DNA of 64,000 nt from CAVWQV01 sp963757115 (GCA_963757115.1 CAVWQV010000014.1:62001-126000); one strand, 5' to 3'; positions 35,512 to 44,526 are shown, counted from the first letter of the stretch. Notes: generated by a model not told the origin, from the sequence alone. Program-made: numbers and translations.

Positions 35512-37506
35512 TCAGTTCAGCCGCTTGCGCACGGCCGTGACCACGGCTTCGGACGTGATCCCGAAATGCCGGTAAAGATCCGCCGAGGGGGCGGAGGCGC
35601 CGAAGCCTGTCATACCGACGAATACCCCGTCCTCGCCCAGCCAGCGCTCCCAGCCGAAACCGCAGGCCGCCTCGATGCCGACCCGCGGCGCGCCCCCGAG
35701 CACCTTCATCCGGTAGGTCGGATCTTGTGCCGCGAACAGTTCCCAACACGGCAAGGATACTACAGCGGCTGAGAGGCCGTCCGCATTCAATGTGTCGCGT
35801 GCCGCCATCGCGATCTCCACCTCTGACCCGGTCGCAATCAGCGTAACACGCCGCGCGCCCTCGGCTTCGGCAAGGACATAGCCGCCGCGGGCGGAGCAAT
35901 TCTCACCCGCGTCGGCGCGGAGCGACCCGACATCCTGCCTCGTAAGCACCAGCAGGCTCGGCCCGTCGCTCCGCCGGATGGCAAGTTCCCAGCATTCCGC
36001 CGTTTCCATCGCATCGGCCGGGCGGAACACGTGGACATTGGGCATAGCGCGAAGGCTGGCCAGCTGCTCCACCGGTTGCGCGGCCGCTCCGTCCTCGCCG
36101 GCCCCGATGCCGTCGTGGGTGAACAGATGGATCACCCGCTGACGCATGAGGGCGGCCAAGCGGATCGCCGGCCGCATGCAATCGGCTGCGACCAGGAAGG
36201 CTCCGCCAAACGGAATGAGGCCGCCATGGAGCGCCATGCCATTGAGGCAGGCCGCCATGCCCTGCGCCCGCACCCCAAAGGGAACTTGACGGGCGCCGTA
36301 GTTCCCCGGCGTCACCGAGCCGAAGCCGCGAACCTGGGTCACAGCCGGGCCGATGCGCTCGGCCGAGCCGCCGACCAATTCCGGCAATGCCGGGACGAGG
36401 GCCTCCAGCGCGCGACGGCTTGCGACGCCGGTCGGGTGCCGCGGCCCGCCTTCCGCGATCGCCGCCTTGGCGCTTGCCATCAACTCGTGCCACCCGTCCG
36501 GCAGGCGGCCCGCCGTCACCCGCTCGAACTCGGGGCGCATGGGGTGGTGCGCCGCGCGCTTTAGCCAGGCCCGGCGGGCTCCAGCCCCTTTACTCCCAGC
36601 CGCGTGCCATCGATCGGCAAGCCGGTCGGGGACGACGAACGGGGGCTGGTCGGCCCAGCCCAGCGCCCGCTTGGTCAACCCGGCCCCGTCCGTCATGCGG
36701 TGCAGCGCCGTGCGGCAAGCGATCAAGGTCGGCTTGCGCGAACGCACCGCGAAGGACAAGCCGCCGGCAATCTCCGCCGCGCTGTTCCCGTCCACCTGCT
36801 TGACCGCCCACCCATGCGCCGCGAATCGACGCAACTGGTCCGACGCGGCGGCGGGGGCCGGGCCGCCGCCCACCCCCGGCGCGTCGTGGTAGAGGACGGT
36901 CAGCTTTTCCAGGCGCAGATGCCCGGCTAGCGCCGAAGCCTCATCGCTGACCCCTTCGGAAAGGTCGTCGCTGCATGCGATCACCCAGGTGCGATGGTCG
37001 GTCAACGACTTGCCGAACCGGGCGGCCATGATCCGCTCGGCCACAGCCATGCCGACTGCGGCGGAGAGGCCCTGTCCGGGAGGGCCGGCCGTGGCCTCGA
37101 TGGCGGGATGCTCGGCGAACTCGGGATTTCCAGCGGTCGGCGCGTGCAGTTGGCCGAAGCGCCTCAGCTCTTCGATCCCCATGCCGACATATCCGGTCAG
37201 GTGCAACAGCGCATATAACAACATCGAGCCGTGGCCGGCCGATAAGACAAAGCGGTCGCGGTCGGGCCAGCGCGGGTCGGCGGCATCAAATTTCAGGAAC
37301 CGCGTCCACAGCACAGTGGCGACGTCGGCCATGCCCAATGCGAGTTCGGGCTGGCCCGACCCCGCGGCCTCCACCGTGTCGAGCACCAGCGCGCGGACAG
37401 CGTCCGCCATCCGGCGCTCGCCGGTTCCCGACGTTGCCCCGCTATCTACGTGTGCGCGGGCCATGCGGCGTCCGGCCCGGAGCTCGGCAATTCCCGCCAC
37501 TAGCAC
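35512..37506 (-). CDS. Transketolase-like protein with a degenerate active site
   Basis: This 664-residue protein aligns end to end with transketolase: FVLSAGHGSMLLYALLHLTGY, LAGHLRLEKL, FTHDGIGAGEDG and IATGSEVEIA. Key ThDP and substrate residues are changed, however. SGHPG is SGQPE (Q52), PGHPE is AGNPE (N127), GDG is CSDD (178-181), the YDDNGIS metal loop is YHDAPGV (206-212), the mid-region His-Gly-Ala-Pro is gone, and the catalytic Glu of GVREFGM is Ala (GVRAQGM, A414). The THD histidine (464) and phosphate-site Arg residues (VASRRA, LTRQ) remain. It cannot be a normal transketolase; a regulatory or structural partner of gap-pgk is possible. The start codon is uncertain (GTG 37506 or ATG 37464). 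Confidence 0.85.
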   Translation of the reverse strand: MLVAGIAELRAGRRMARAHVDSGATSGTGERRMADAVRALVLDTVEAAGSGQPELALGMADVATVLWTRFLKFDAADPRWPDRDRFVLSAGHGSMLLYALLHLTGYVGMGIEELRRFGQLHAPTAGNPEFAEHPAIEATAGPPGQGLSAAVGMAVAERIMAARFGKSLTDHRTWVIACSDDLSEGVSDEASALAGHLRLEKLTVLYHDAPGVGGGPAPAAASDQLRRFAAHGWAVKQVDGNSAAEIAGGLSFAVRSRKPTLIACRTALHRMTDGAGLTKRALGWADQPPFVVPDRLADRWHAAGSKGAGARRAWLKRAAHHPMRPEFERVTAGRLPDGWHELMASAKAAIAEGGPRHPTGVASRRALEALVPALPELVGGSAERIGPAVTQVRGFGSVTPGNYGARQVPFGVRAQGMAACLNGMALHGGLIPFGGAFLVAADCMRPAIRLAALMRQRVIHLFTHDGIGAGEDGAAAQPVEQLASLRAMPNVHVFRPADAMETAECWELAIRRSDGPSLLVLTRQDVGSLRADAGENCSARGGYVLAEAEGARRVTLIATGSEVEIAMAARDTLNADGLSAAVVSLPCWELFAAQDPTYRMKVLGGAPRVGIEAACGFGWERWLGEDGVFVGMTGFGASAPSADLYRHFGITSEAVVTAVRKRLN

Positions 37507-37537
37507 ATCCTTACCAATGGGCCGCTATAAGCGGGGC

Positions 37538-38842
37538 TTAAACGGTCGGCAACCCGCAAGATAGAGTTGGGTCGTCCTGCTGCAGCACCTGCCCGGCCAG
37601 GTAAAGGCTCCCACAGACCAGTACGCGGCCCGGTCGCTCATGCTCCCGGATGCACCGGAGGGCGGCCGCAACGGTCGGGCCGGGCCGGGCCAAGCCGCCC
37701 GCGGCGCGGATGATGCCGTCCACCGAAAGCGCGGCATGTTGTCCAGGCTCGGCCACCGCCCATACCGACGCAGCGTGCGGCAGCAGCGGCGCGAGAAATC
37801 CAGCCGCGTCTTTCGCCTGGTTGAGGCCGACCAAGAGATGTGTCGGGCGGTCCGACCAAAGTGCGATATGGGCCGCGAGGGCCTTGGCGGCGCCGGGATT
37901 GTGACCTCCATCGAGCCACAACTCGAAGAACGGCAACGCGCGGGCAAGTCGCCCGCGTAGGCGCTGCATCCGAGCCGGCCATTCGGCCGACAGACGGCCA
38001 GTACGAATCGCCTCAGCCGGGAAGCCCGGGAACGCGGCCCGCAGGGCTGCCGCGGCAACTCCAGCGTTGTCGATCTGGTGAGCCCCCGGCAGCGCCGGGG
38101 CGGGGAACCCCTCCGGGGCCCAATCGCGGTCCCGCAACAGCACCGGCGCCCCAACAGCGGCGGCGTGCGCCAGGATCACCCAACTCACTTCCGGTTCCTG
38201 CGCGCCTACGGCGACCGGCACGCCCGGCTTCAGGATACCGGCCTTCTCGGCCGCAATGGCTTCCAGGGTATCGCCGAGCAGTTCGCGGTGGTCGAGCGAT
38301 ATCGAGGTGATGGCGCAGGCGGCCGGCCGCTCGATCACGTTGGTGGCATCGCCGCGTCCACCCAGGCCCACTTCGAGCACGCACAATTCTGCGGGCGCCC
38401 GCGCAAACAGGTCGATCGCCGCGGCCGTGATGAGCTCGAAGGCGGTGATCGGCGCGCCTGCGTTGACTTGCTCTACCCGTTCGAACGCTTCCGCCAGCCC
38501 CTGATCGTCGATCAGCCTACCGCCGACTCGGATACGCTCGTTGTACCGCACGAGATGCGGCGAGGTATAAAGGTGCACCCGCCATCCGGCTGCTTCCGCC
38601 ATGGCACGGATGAACGCGCACGTGCTGCCCTTACCGTTGGTGCCGGCTACGTGGATCACCGGCGGCAACCGGCGCTCGGGGTGGTCGAGCTTGGCCAGCA
38701 AGGCGCCGATCCGGTCGAGGCTGAGATCGATCAGCTGGGGATGCAGGCCATATAGCCGATCGATCGCCGCCTTGACCCGGGCCTGCCATTGCTCGCCGCC
38801 CCGCCCCTCGGCTGCCTCCAAGCACTCGGCCGAAACGGTCAC
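37538..38842 (-). CDS. folC: Dihydrofolate/folylpolyglutamate synthase
   Basis: This 434-residue Mur-ligase-family enzyme adds glutamate to dihydropteroate or folate. It has ATP-binding GTNGKGST, the folate-binding loop TSPHLVRYNERI, VGLGGRGDATN, SLDHRELLG with AAEKAGILK (the lysine usually carbamylated) and LDGGHNPGA. The GTG at 38842 overlaps the accD stop as GTGA, the normal accD-folC arrangement of alphaproteobacteria. Confidence 0.95.
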   Translation of the reverse strand: MTVSAECLEAAEGRGGEQWQARVKAAIDRLYGLHPQLIDLSLDRIGALLAKLDHPERRLPPVIHVAGTNGKGSTCAFIRAMAEAAGWRVHLYTSPHLVRYNERIRVGGRLIDDQGLAEAFERVEQVNAGAPITAFELITAAAIDLFARAPAELCVLEVGLGGRGDATNVIERPAACAITSISLDHRELLGDTLEAIAAEKAGILKPGVPVAVGAQEPEVSWVILAHAAAVGAPVLLRDRDWAPEGFPAPALPGAHQIDNAGVAAAALRAAFPGFPAEAIRTGRLSAEWPARMQRLRGRLARALPFFELWLDGGHNPGAAKALAAHIALWSDRPTHLLVGLNQAKDAAGFLAPLLPHAASVWAVAEPGQHAALSVDGIIRAAGGLARPGPTVAAALRCIREHERPGRVLVCGSLYLAGQVLQQDDPTLSCGLPTV

Positions 38843-39702
38843 GCCGCCTCCCGCTCCTTCGTGCAAAGGAGATCAATAACCCGCGCCAAAACGTCTTTCA
38901 GATCCGCTCGCCTGACGACCAGATCGAGAATGCCGTGGGCATGAAGGTACTCCGCGCGCTGGAACCCCTCCGGCAGGACCTCGCGAACGGTTTGCTCGAT
39001 GACGCGCGCTCCGGCAAAGCCGATGGTGGCGCCAGGCTCGCCGATCAGCAGGTCTCCGAGCATGGCGAAGCTCGCCGTGACGCCGCCCGTCGTCGGGTCC
39101 GTGAGCACCACGATCAATGGCAGGCCCGCCTCCTTGACGAGGCGGGTGGCAACCACCGTCCGAGGCATCTGCATCAAGCTGACCGCACCCTCCTGCATGC
39201 GAGCCCCGCCCGAAGCGGTAAACAGGATCAGCGGTGCGTCCTGCAGCACGGCGAGCCGCGCCGCGGCGACGATCCCCTCGCCCACGGCGGCCCCCATCGA
39301 CCCACCCATGAAGTCGAACGACATAGCTCCGACGACCGCGCGATGGCCCGCGATGGCTCCGTGCGCGACGAGGATCGCGTCATCGAGTTCGGTCTTGTCT
39401 CGCGCTTCCTTCAAACGGTCCGCGTAGCGCTTGCTGTCGCGGAACTTGAGAGGGTCGGTCGGCACCTTTGGCAGTTCGATCCGGGTATAGGCGTTCTCGT
39501 CGAACGTCCAGGCGAGCCGTTCCTGAGCCGACGCCCGCAGGTGGTGACCGCAATGCGGGCACACCTTGAGGTTCTTGGCCAGTTCGGTCCGGAAGATCAT
39601 CTGCTCGCAACCCGGACACTGGACCCAAAGGTTCTCCGGCACCTCGCGACGCGCGAACAGGGTCCTGATCTTCGGGCGGACATACTCGGTGAGCCAGCTC
39701 AT
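38839..39702 (-). CDS. accD: Acetyl-CoA carboxylase carboxyltransferase subunit beta
   Basis: This 287-residue subunit transfers CO2 from carboxybiotin to acetyl-CoA with AccA. It has the N-terminal zinc ribbon (CPGC...CPHCGHH), the oxyanion region ASGGARMQEG and PTTGGVTASFA. It is complete and overlaps the small upstream gene by four bases (ATGA) and folC by four. Confidence 0.97.
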   Translation of the reverse strand: MSWLTEYVRPKIRTLFARREVPENLWVQCPGCEQMIFRTELAKNLKVCPHCGHHLRASAQERLAWTFDENAYTRIELPKVPTDPLKFRDSKRYADRLKEARDKTELDDAILVAHGAIAGHRAVVGAMSFDFMGGSMGAAVGEGIVAAARLAVLQDAPLILFTASGGARMQEGAVSLMQMPRTVVATRLVKEAGLPLIVVLTDPTTGGVTASFAMLGDLLIGEPGATIGFAGARVIEQTVREVLPEGFQRAEYLHAHGILDLVVRRADLKDVLARVIDLLCTKEREAA

Positions 39703-39902
39703 CGCGCCCGGTCCATGGTTGCCAACAGAACAGCCTCGAAGCTGGCAGGCTCGTCCTCGAATCGAAGGCTGCCGCGCACCGCCTCGAACGCAGCGATGGC
39801 TTCCGCGAGGTCCGCCGCGAGACGCTCCGCGGGCGCGTTGGGCGCAGCGATCCCGTGCCAGCGCTCGATCGTAGCCTTCGCGAGGGGGAGAAAGTCAGCC
39901 AT
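39699..39902 (-). CDS. Small conserved hypothetical protein upstream of accD
   Basis: This is a 67-residue acidic, alanine-rich helical protein (MADFLPLAKATIERWHGI..., ending EDEPASFEAVLLA). It resembles the short AtzG/DUF4089-like proteins often encoded beside amidases, but the similarity is weak and no amidase is present. Its stop overlaps the accD start (ATGA), so it is co-translated with accD. The function is not recognised. Confidence 0.6.
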   Translation of the reverse strand: MADFLPLAKATIERWHGIAAPNAPAERLAADLAEAIAAFEAVRGSLRFEDEPASFEAVLLATMDRAR

Positions 39903-40005
39903 GTCGCACACCAAAGGTCGGTGGGCGCGATATGACCGGGGGACATATCCGTTGCAACCTTCAAATCAGCCCGCCGTTTCGCGAACCTGCTGAGGAAACG
40001 ACTGA

Positions 40006-41472
40006 ATGCCCGAAGCTCCACCCCCGCGCGACGCTATTTTCACGACCGACATTCCGGCTCGCCTCGATCGCCTGCCTTGGGCCCGCTTTCACTGGCTCGT
40101 CGTCATTGCGCTCGGGATCACCTGGATCCTGGACGGACTCGAGGTGACGCTTGTCGGTTCGCTGTCCGGAGCTATTGCCGAGAGCCCTAGCCTGCACCTA
40201 TCGGGAGGCGAGATCGGGGTTGCAGCTAGCGCATACCTCGGTGGCGCCGTCGTCGGAGCATTGTTCTTTGGCTGGCTTACCGACCGACTCGGCCGCAAGA
40301 AGCTGTTCACGATCACGGTGTTGATCTACCTGCTGGCTACGGTGGCCTCGGGGCTGTCCTGGAGCTTCTGGTCGTTTGCCGTGTTCCGGTTCATCACCGG
40401 CACTGGCATCGGTGGCGAATATGCAGCCGTAAATGCGACCATTCAGGAGTTGATCCCCGCACGTAAGCGCGGCTTCACCGACCTTTGCATCAATGGCAGC
40501 TTCTGGCTCGGTGCCGCTCTCGGGGCTCTCGGCGCGCTCGTCGTCCTCGATCCTGCCGTCATGTCGCCCGAGTTGGGCTGGCGTGTCGCGTTCATCATCG
40601 GCGGCGTCATCGGCTTCGTCGTGCTTTTGCTGCGCCGCTTTTTGCCGGAAAGCCCTCGTTGGCTGATGACCCACGGCCAGCCCGAGGAGGCCGCCAAAGT
40701 CGTGAGCCAGATCGAAGCGCGGATCGAGCATGAGACCGGCACGAAGCTGCCCGCCGTGCCGGATCAGCACCTCACGTTACGGTCCGATGTGCGCGAGTGG
40801 TTCGGCGCGGCTGTCCACACCTTGTTCTCCCGTTACATCAAGCGCACGATCCTCGGCACCGCGCTCATGGCGGCTCAAGCGTTTTGTTATAACGCAGTGC
40901 TGTTCACCTATGCGCTGATCCTTACGCGCTTCTACGACATTCCCTCGGGGCGGGTGGGCTTGTTCATGTTGCCGTTCGCGCTCGGCAACTTCGCGGGCCC
41001 CTTGTTGCTCGGACGTTTGTTCGACAGCTTGGGTCGCAAGACGATGATCGTGGCCACCTATGCGCTCTCAGGCGTCCTCATGATCGGGACGGGCTGGCTT
41101 TTCGCGCAAGGAACACTGGATGCGACACAGCAGACTGCCGCCTGGACCGTGATCTTCTTCTTCGCCAGCGCGGCGGCGAGTTCCGCCTATCTCACCGTTG
41201 GCGAGAGTTTCCCGCTGGAGGTCCGCGCCGTCGCGATCTCGCTGTTTTACGCCTTCGGCACGGCCGTTGGTGGGATCGCAGGTCCGGCCCTGTTCGGCGC
41301 GCTGATCGAGACGGGTTCACGACAAGAGATCCTCTGGGGATATGCCTTGGGTGGCAGCTTGATGGTGATCGCCGCAGGCTTCGAAGCCGTGCTGGGCATC
41401 GCCGCGGAGCGCCGCTCGCTCGAGGACGTCGCCCCGCCGCTTTCGTCGGTGGTCGGGGAACCCGTTCGCTGA
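40006..41472 (+). CDS. MFS metabolite transporter (sugar/aromatic-acid porter type)
   Basis: This 488-residue permease has 12 helices. It has ITWILDGLEVTLVGSL in helix 1, GWLTDRLGRKKLF (motif A), GTGIGGEYAAVNATIQELIP, the central PESPRWL motif and GRLFDSLGRKTMI (second motif A). The GGEYAAV and PESPRWL segments place it with sugar-porter/metabolite:H+ symporters (YceI/NiaP/ShiA neighbourhood). The substrate is unknown. It is divergent from the accD operon. Confidence 0.9.
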   Translation: MPEAPPPRDAIFTTDIPARLDRLPWARFHWLVVIALGITWILDGLEVTLVGSLSGAIAESPSLHLSGGEIGVAASAYLGGAVVGALFFGWLTDRLGRKKLFTITVLIYLLATVASGLSWSFWSFAVFRFITGTGIGGEYAAVNATIQELIPARKRGFTDLCINGSFWLGAALGALGALVVLDPAVMSPELGWRVAFIIGGVIGFVVLLLRRFLPESPRWLMTHGQPEEAAKVVSQIEARIEHETGTKLPAVPDQHLTLRSDVREWFGAAVHTLFSRYIKRTILGTALMAAQAFCYNAVLFTYALILTRFYDIPSGRVGLFMLPFALGNFAGPLLLGRLFDSLGRKTMIVATYALSGVLMIGTGWLFAQGTLDATQQTAAWTVIFFFASAAASSAYLTVGESFPLEVRAVAISLFYAFGTAVGGIAGPALFGALIETGSRQEILWGYALGGSLMVIAAGFEAVLGIAAERRSLEDVAPPLSSVVGEPVR

Positions 41473-41514
41473 TGGATCGTTTTGATGGAAGGCGACACCG
41501 AAAGGGGAACTGCA

Positions 41515-41700
41515 ATGGATAAAGATCGCGTCGAAGGTGCTGGCCAGCAAGTCAAGGGAGCCGTCAAGGAGACTTTCGGCAAGGTGACCGGCGATACCAA
41601 GACCGAGGCGGAAGGCAAGGCGGACAAGGCGGCGGGGAAGGTTCAGAACGCCGTTGGCGGGGCCAAGGACAGTGCGCGGGATGCAGTGAACAAGACCTAG
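41515..41700 (+). CDS. CsbD-family stress protein
   Basis: This is a 61-residue, lysine- and alanine-rich hydrophilic protein. It has the CsbD pattern: MDKDRVEGAGQQVKGAVKE, FGKVTGD, then AEGKADKAAGKVQNAVG. CsbD proteins accumulate in general stress; their action is unknown. ATG 41515 has AAAGGGGAAC upstream; the longer frame from 41482 is not family-like. Confidence 0.92.
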   Translation: MDKDRVEGAGQQVKGAVKETFGKVTGDTKTEAEGKADKAAGKVQNAVGGAKDSARDAVNKT

Positions 41701-41720
41701 CACGCCTCCAATCCGAGGCA

Positions 41721-41751
41721 GGGCGCCGTACGTGCGGCGCCCTTTTCTTTT
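41721..41751 (+). terminator. Rho-independent terminator after csbD-like gene
   Basis: GGGCGCCG-TACGTG-CGGCGCCC forms a perfect 8-bp stem followed by TTTTCTTTT, 21 bases after the stop codon. It is the clearest intrinsic terminator in the window. Confidence 0.92.
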
Positions 41752-41814
41752 GCGGCTTTGCCGGACGAGGCGGCTGCTCCATAGTGATGCCAAGGTGCTG
41801 AACCGGGGTTAGCG

Positions 41815-42306
41815 GTGGCTGTCAGCAAGCAAGCGTATCGGGAGGCGATGGCCCGTCTAGGGGCGGCGGTCAACGTCGTCACGTCCGACGGCCCGGGCGG
41901 GCGCGCCGGCTTCACGGCATCGGCCGTCTGCAGCGTAACCGACACTCCCCCGACTCTCCTGGTCTGCGTTAATCGTGAGAACGATTCATATCCGCCCCTG
42001 AAGGCGAACGGCGTTCTTTGCGTCAACACGCTCGCCGCTGGTCACGAGAACCTGTCCACGATATTCGCCGGACTCAGCGAAAGCGCCTCGACGCGCTTCA
42101 ACACGGGTGCATGGCACCGGCTTGAAACGGGAGCGCCTGTGCTGTCGGACGCGACGGTCGCGTTCGACTGCCGAGTCACAGAGTCGGTAGAAGTGGGAAC
42201 ACACACCGTGTTCTTCGCCGAGGTGGAAGCCATCCAGGTCGGCGAGGTTCGGGACGCGCTGATTTATCTCGGGCGCACATATTATCGCCTCGGAGATCAA
42301 AGTTAA
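41815..42306 (+). CDS. Flavin reductase-family protein
   Basis: This 163-residue protein of the HpaC/RutF/ActVB type begins with YREAMARLGAAVNVVTSDGPGGRAGFTASAVCSVTDTPPTLLVCVN, the FMN-binding core (AGFTASAVCSVTD), and has NTLAAGHENL. Such proteins supply reduced flavin to two-component monooxygenases or act on related substrates. No monooxygenase is adjacent. The GTG start at 41815 fits the family length. Confidence 0.92.
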   Translation: MAVSKQAYREAMARLGAAVNVVTSDGPGGRAGFTASAVCSVTDTPPTLLVCVNRENDSYPPLKANGVLCVNTLAAGHENLSTIFAGLSESASTRFNTGAWHRLETGAPVLSDATVAFDCRVTESVEVGTHTVFFAEVEAIQVGEVRDALIYLGRTYYRLGDQS

Positions 42307-42314
42307 GGGCGCGG

Positions 42315-43211
42315 TCAGATCATCGCCACCGGACGTATCGGGCAACCCGTCGCGCCTCGGTATTTCGTCGCGAGCAGGACGAAACAGAATTCGCTAACTC
42401 CGTCTCGCGCCAGTTCATCCAGCGCCAGGTTTTCGATCAAGTAAACGCCCGCCTCCACCAAAGCGTGCTGGTGCACCGGCATCCCGAGCGTGTGGTCCGG
42501 GTTAGGCAGCACCTCGACAGCCATGTTGTCGGCACCGATCGCGACAATCCCGCGAGACGTGAGCCATCGCGCCGCGGGAACGTCGATGCCTGGCTCCCCT
42601 CGCAGGTAGCGTTGGTTATCGGCGCCGAAATGCCGGCCCCAGCCGGTGCGGATCAGGACCACGTCCCCTTCGCGCAGCGTGGCGGCTTTGTCTTCTGCCT
42701 CGGTGAGGTCGGCAGGGGTGATCACGCGGCCGGCTTCGAGAAACGCGCCGCCGTCCAGTCCGGCGACGTCCAGCAGCACGCCCCGGGTGATCATCGGCGG
42801 CACATGCTCGATCCCAAGCCGGTCCAAACCCCAGTCCGTCACCACATCGTCCGCACCGAGATTGTTGTAGAGCCGGTCTCCCTTGGTGAAGTGACCGAGC
42901 GCGTCGATGTGGGTGCCGACGTGGCTCGTCATCTCCATCCGCTCCAGATTGACCCCGGCTTCGTTCGTAAAGCCGAGCTTGCGGCGGCGCTTGAGGCTGT
43001 CCCGCCACGTAGCAAACATTGAGAGCAGAAACGGCGTCTGGTTGGGCGCCATGAACGGGGCGGTGGCGGAGATGGCGTGGCTCAGGTCATAGATGCGGGC
43101 CGTGCGCACCAAGCCGAGAGCCGCAAGCCGTCGCTCCGGCGTAAGTAGGTTGCCGGCTCCCACCTGATCGTCGATACCCCAACGCGAATGGGTATGCGCT
43201 TCACCGTGCAT
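42315..43211 (-). CDS. Cyclase-family (kynurenine formamidase-like) hydrolase
   Basis: This 298-residue metal-dependent hydrolase has the cyclase-family metal motif HVGTHIDALGHF (HxGTHxDxxxH), DLSHAI near the N-terminus, VLLDVAG and GDVVLIRTGW. The family includes kynurenine formamidase and isatin hydrolase, but the substrate here is not evident. It overlaps the end of the XRE regulator gene by 11 bases and is probably co-transcribed with it. Confidence 0.88.
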   Translation of the reverse strand: MHGEAHTHSRWGIDDQVGAGNLLTPERRLAALGLVRTARIYDLSHAISATAPFMAPNQTPFLLSMFATWRDSLKRRRKLGFTNEAGVNLERMEMTSHVGTHIDALGHFTKGDRLYNNLGADDVVTDWGLDRLGIEHVPPMITRGVLLDVAGLDGGAFLEAGRVITPADLTEAEDKAATLREGDVVLIRTGWGRHFGADNQRYLRGEPGIDVPAARWLTSRGIVAIGADNMAVEVLPNPDHTLGMPVHQHALVEAGVYLIENLALDELARDGVSEFCFVLLATKYRGATGCPIRPVAMI

Positions 43212-43593
43212 CGGCTTTCCTCGACGGTTCCTGGGCCTGGTCCTTTGAGCGGCTGGCTCCGCTGGCGTTGGCTAATCGGCGAACCATTCGAAGAAGCATC
43301 TGGCGGTCCGCGGGCGTGCACTCACGGTAGAGCCGAAGCAGCGCCCACTCGTCCGCGCCGCTCGCCTGTCTTGGCGCCAGTTTTTCGTCCCCGTGCAGCA
43401 AAAACTCGACCCCGACGCCGAGCACGCCCGCGACGCGGGAAAGATTGGCGGAGAGCTGTCCGGACCGTCCCGTTTCCCACTGCGCGATCGCGCTTCGGCT
43501 GACGCCGATGCGGCGGGCCAGATCGTCCTGGGTCCAACCGTGCTCGCGTCGAACGGCTTGGATGCGCTCGCCGACCTGTTCAGGTAGCTCCAT
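43201..43593 (-). CDS. XRE-family helix-turn-helix regulator
   Basis: This 130-residue protein has a Cro/CI-type HTH at residues about 8-63 (IQAVRREHGWTQDDLARRIG, SRSAIAQWETGRSG) and a C-terminal segment with PADRQMLLRMVRRLA. It resembles phage-type repressors but lacks a peptidase domain. Its start is 10-15 bases downstream of an ACTAAC half-site (43605-43610), and the full palindrome lies 100 bases upstream between the divergent genes, so autoregulation is likely. Confidence 0.88.
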   Translation of the reverse strand: MELPEQVGERIQAVRREHGWTQDDLARRIGVSRSAIAQWETGRSGQLSANLSRVAGVLGVGVEFLLHGDEKLAPRQASGADEWALLRLYRECTPADRQMLLRMVRRLANASGASRSKDQAQEPSRKADAR

Positions 43594-43693
43594 CGGTCAA
43601 CCTTACTAACATCCGCTCGGCCAGGTCCACTCCCCGGGCTCAAAACACATCGGCAGGAGATTGATCACCCAACCAAGGTGTTGACTCCAGCCG

Positions 43694-43709
43694 GTTAGTC
43701 TATACTAAC
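43694..43709. promoter_or_regulatory. Operator-like palindrome GTTAGT-N4-ACTAAC
   Basis: A perfect 6+4+6 palindrome lies in the 145-base gap between the divergent XRE gene and the GcrA-like gene. The longer direct repeat TACTAACATYCGCT occurs twice, at 43604-43617 (beside the XRE start) and 43703-43716 (overlapping the palindrome), and a further CTAAC follows at 43714-43718. This is the layout expected of repressor operators controlling both genes. Confidence 0.6.
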
Positions 43710-43738
43710 ATTCGCTAACTCAGACGTGGACGTTTTCC

Positions 43739-44027
43739 ATGCCCGCAAGAACTCCTCTGGACGGAAGCGCGTGACAACCAGATTAGGCAATTGCGGGCCG
43801 AAGGAGCGAGCTGGGACCGGATCGCCGAAGCCTTGCTCCTGTCCCGCTTCACCGTCATCGAGCGTGGGCGGCGCATCGGCGCGCGGAAGGCTCCCCCGGC
43901 GCCGCGCACGCTGGCCGAGGATCCCGGGCGCGAGGCGCTTCCTGCCGGGCACCCGCGCAGCTGGGGGGTGTTGACGGCGGGGAGCAGTCTCGAGGGCGAA
44001 CCATACCCGTTTCCTCTCTTTCGCTAG
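43739..44027 (+). pseudogene. GcrA/AsnC-like helix-turn-helix protein (N-terminus out of frame)
   Basis: The frame ending at 44027 reads WTEARDNQIRQLRAEGASWDRIAEALLLSRFTVIERGRRIGARK, an HTH resembling GcrA-like proteins, followed by a conserved tail LPAGHPRSWGVLTAGSSLEG. The only good ATG (43739, MPAR) is in another frame; removing one A near 43752-43753 would join it to LLWTEARD and give about 95 residues. Otherwise translation must start at an internal Leu/Met codon and lose helix 1. It is divergent from the XRE gene across the operator-like palindrome. The family function is probably DNA binding. Confidence 0.6.
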
Positions 44028-44061
44028 CCCCTGTGATCAATCGGCCGGAGGCAACCTCGCC

Positions 44062-44526
44062 GTGAACTACGCCTTCCATGTTGAAGCCCAACTCCGAGAC
44101 GCACCGGACGGCTCCCCTCACGATGCGGAACTCCTGACCAGCCGCCTCGAGGAGGCTGGCGCGACGCTGCTGTCCATTCCGCACTCCGGTTGGACCACGA
44201 CGCTGCGCACCTCCTCGCTCGAGATCGTGCGCAGCGCCGTCGAGGCTTACGGATGGCAGGAAAAACGGATCCGACCGCCGGTTCCAAGCGCGTCCAAGAT
44301 CGACCGGATGGACGAGGCTCTCTCCTGGATTCCGCTCATCCCTGTCGAGAATTACGTGATGCGGCGCATTGTCGGCGCTCGGTGTCTCGTCCATCCGCTC
44401 ACCGACAAACACCTTTTTCCGTGGCGGCGGATCGCCGCGGCGCTTGGCGCCGATCATAAGGCCGTCCAACGCTGGCATGCTCGCGGGCTCGATCTAATCA
44501 TAAGCGCGCTCAACCGCCGATCGTAA
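44062..44526 (+). CDS. DUF6362-like phage-type HTH protein
   Basis: This 154-residue protein has an N-terminal domain of unknown type (HVEAQLRDAPDGSPHDAELL, ending near WQEKRIRPP) and a C-terminal DUF6362-like region: KIDRMDEALSWIPL, RRIVGARCLVHPLTDKHLFPWRRIAAALG, ending HKAVQRWHARGLDLI. Such proteins are often found next to phage terminases. The GTG start has GGAGG 10 bases upstream. The terminase of this window lies 6 kb downstream. Confidence 0.65.
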   Translation: MNYAFHVEAQLRDAPDGSPHDAELLTSRLEEAGATLLSIPHSGWTTTLRTSSLEIVRSAVEAYGWQEKRIRPPVPSASKIDRMDEALSWIPLIPVENYVMRRIVGARCLVHPLTDKHLFPWRRIAAALGADHKAVQRWHARGLDLIISALNRRS

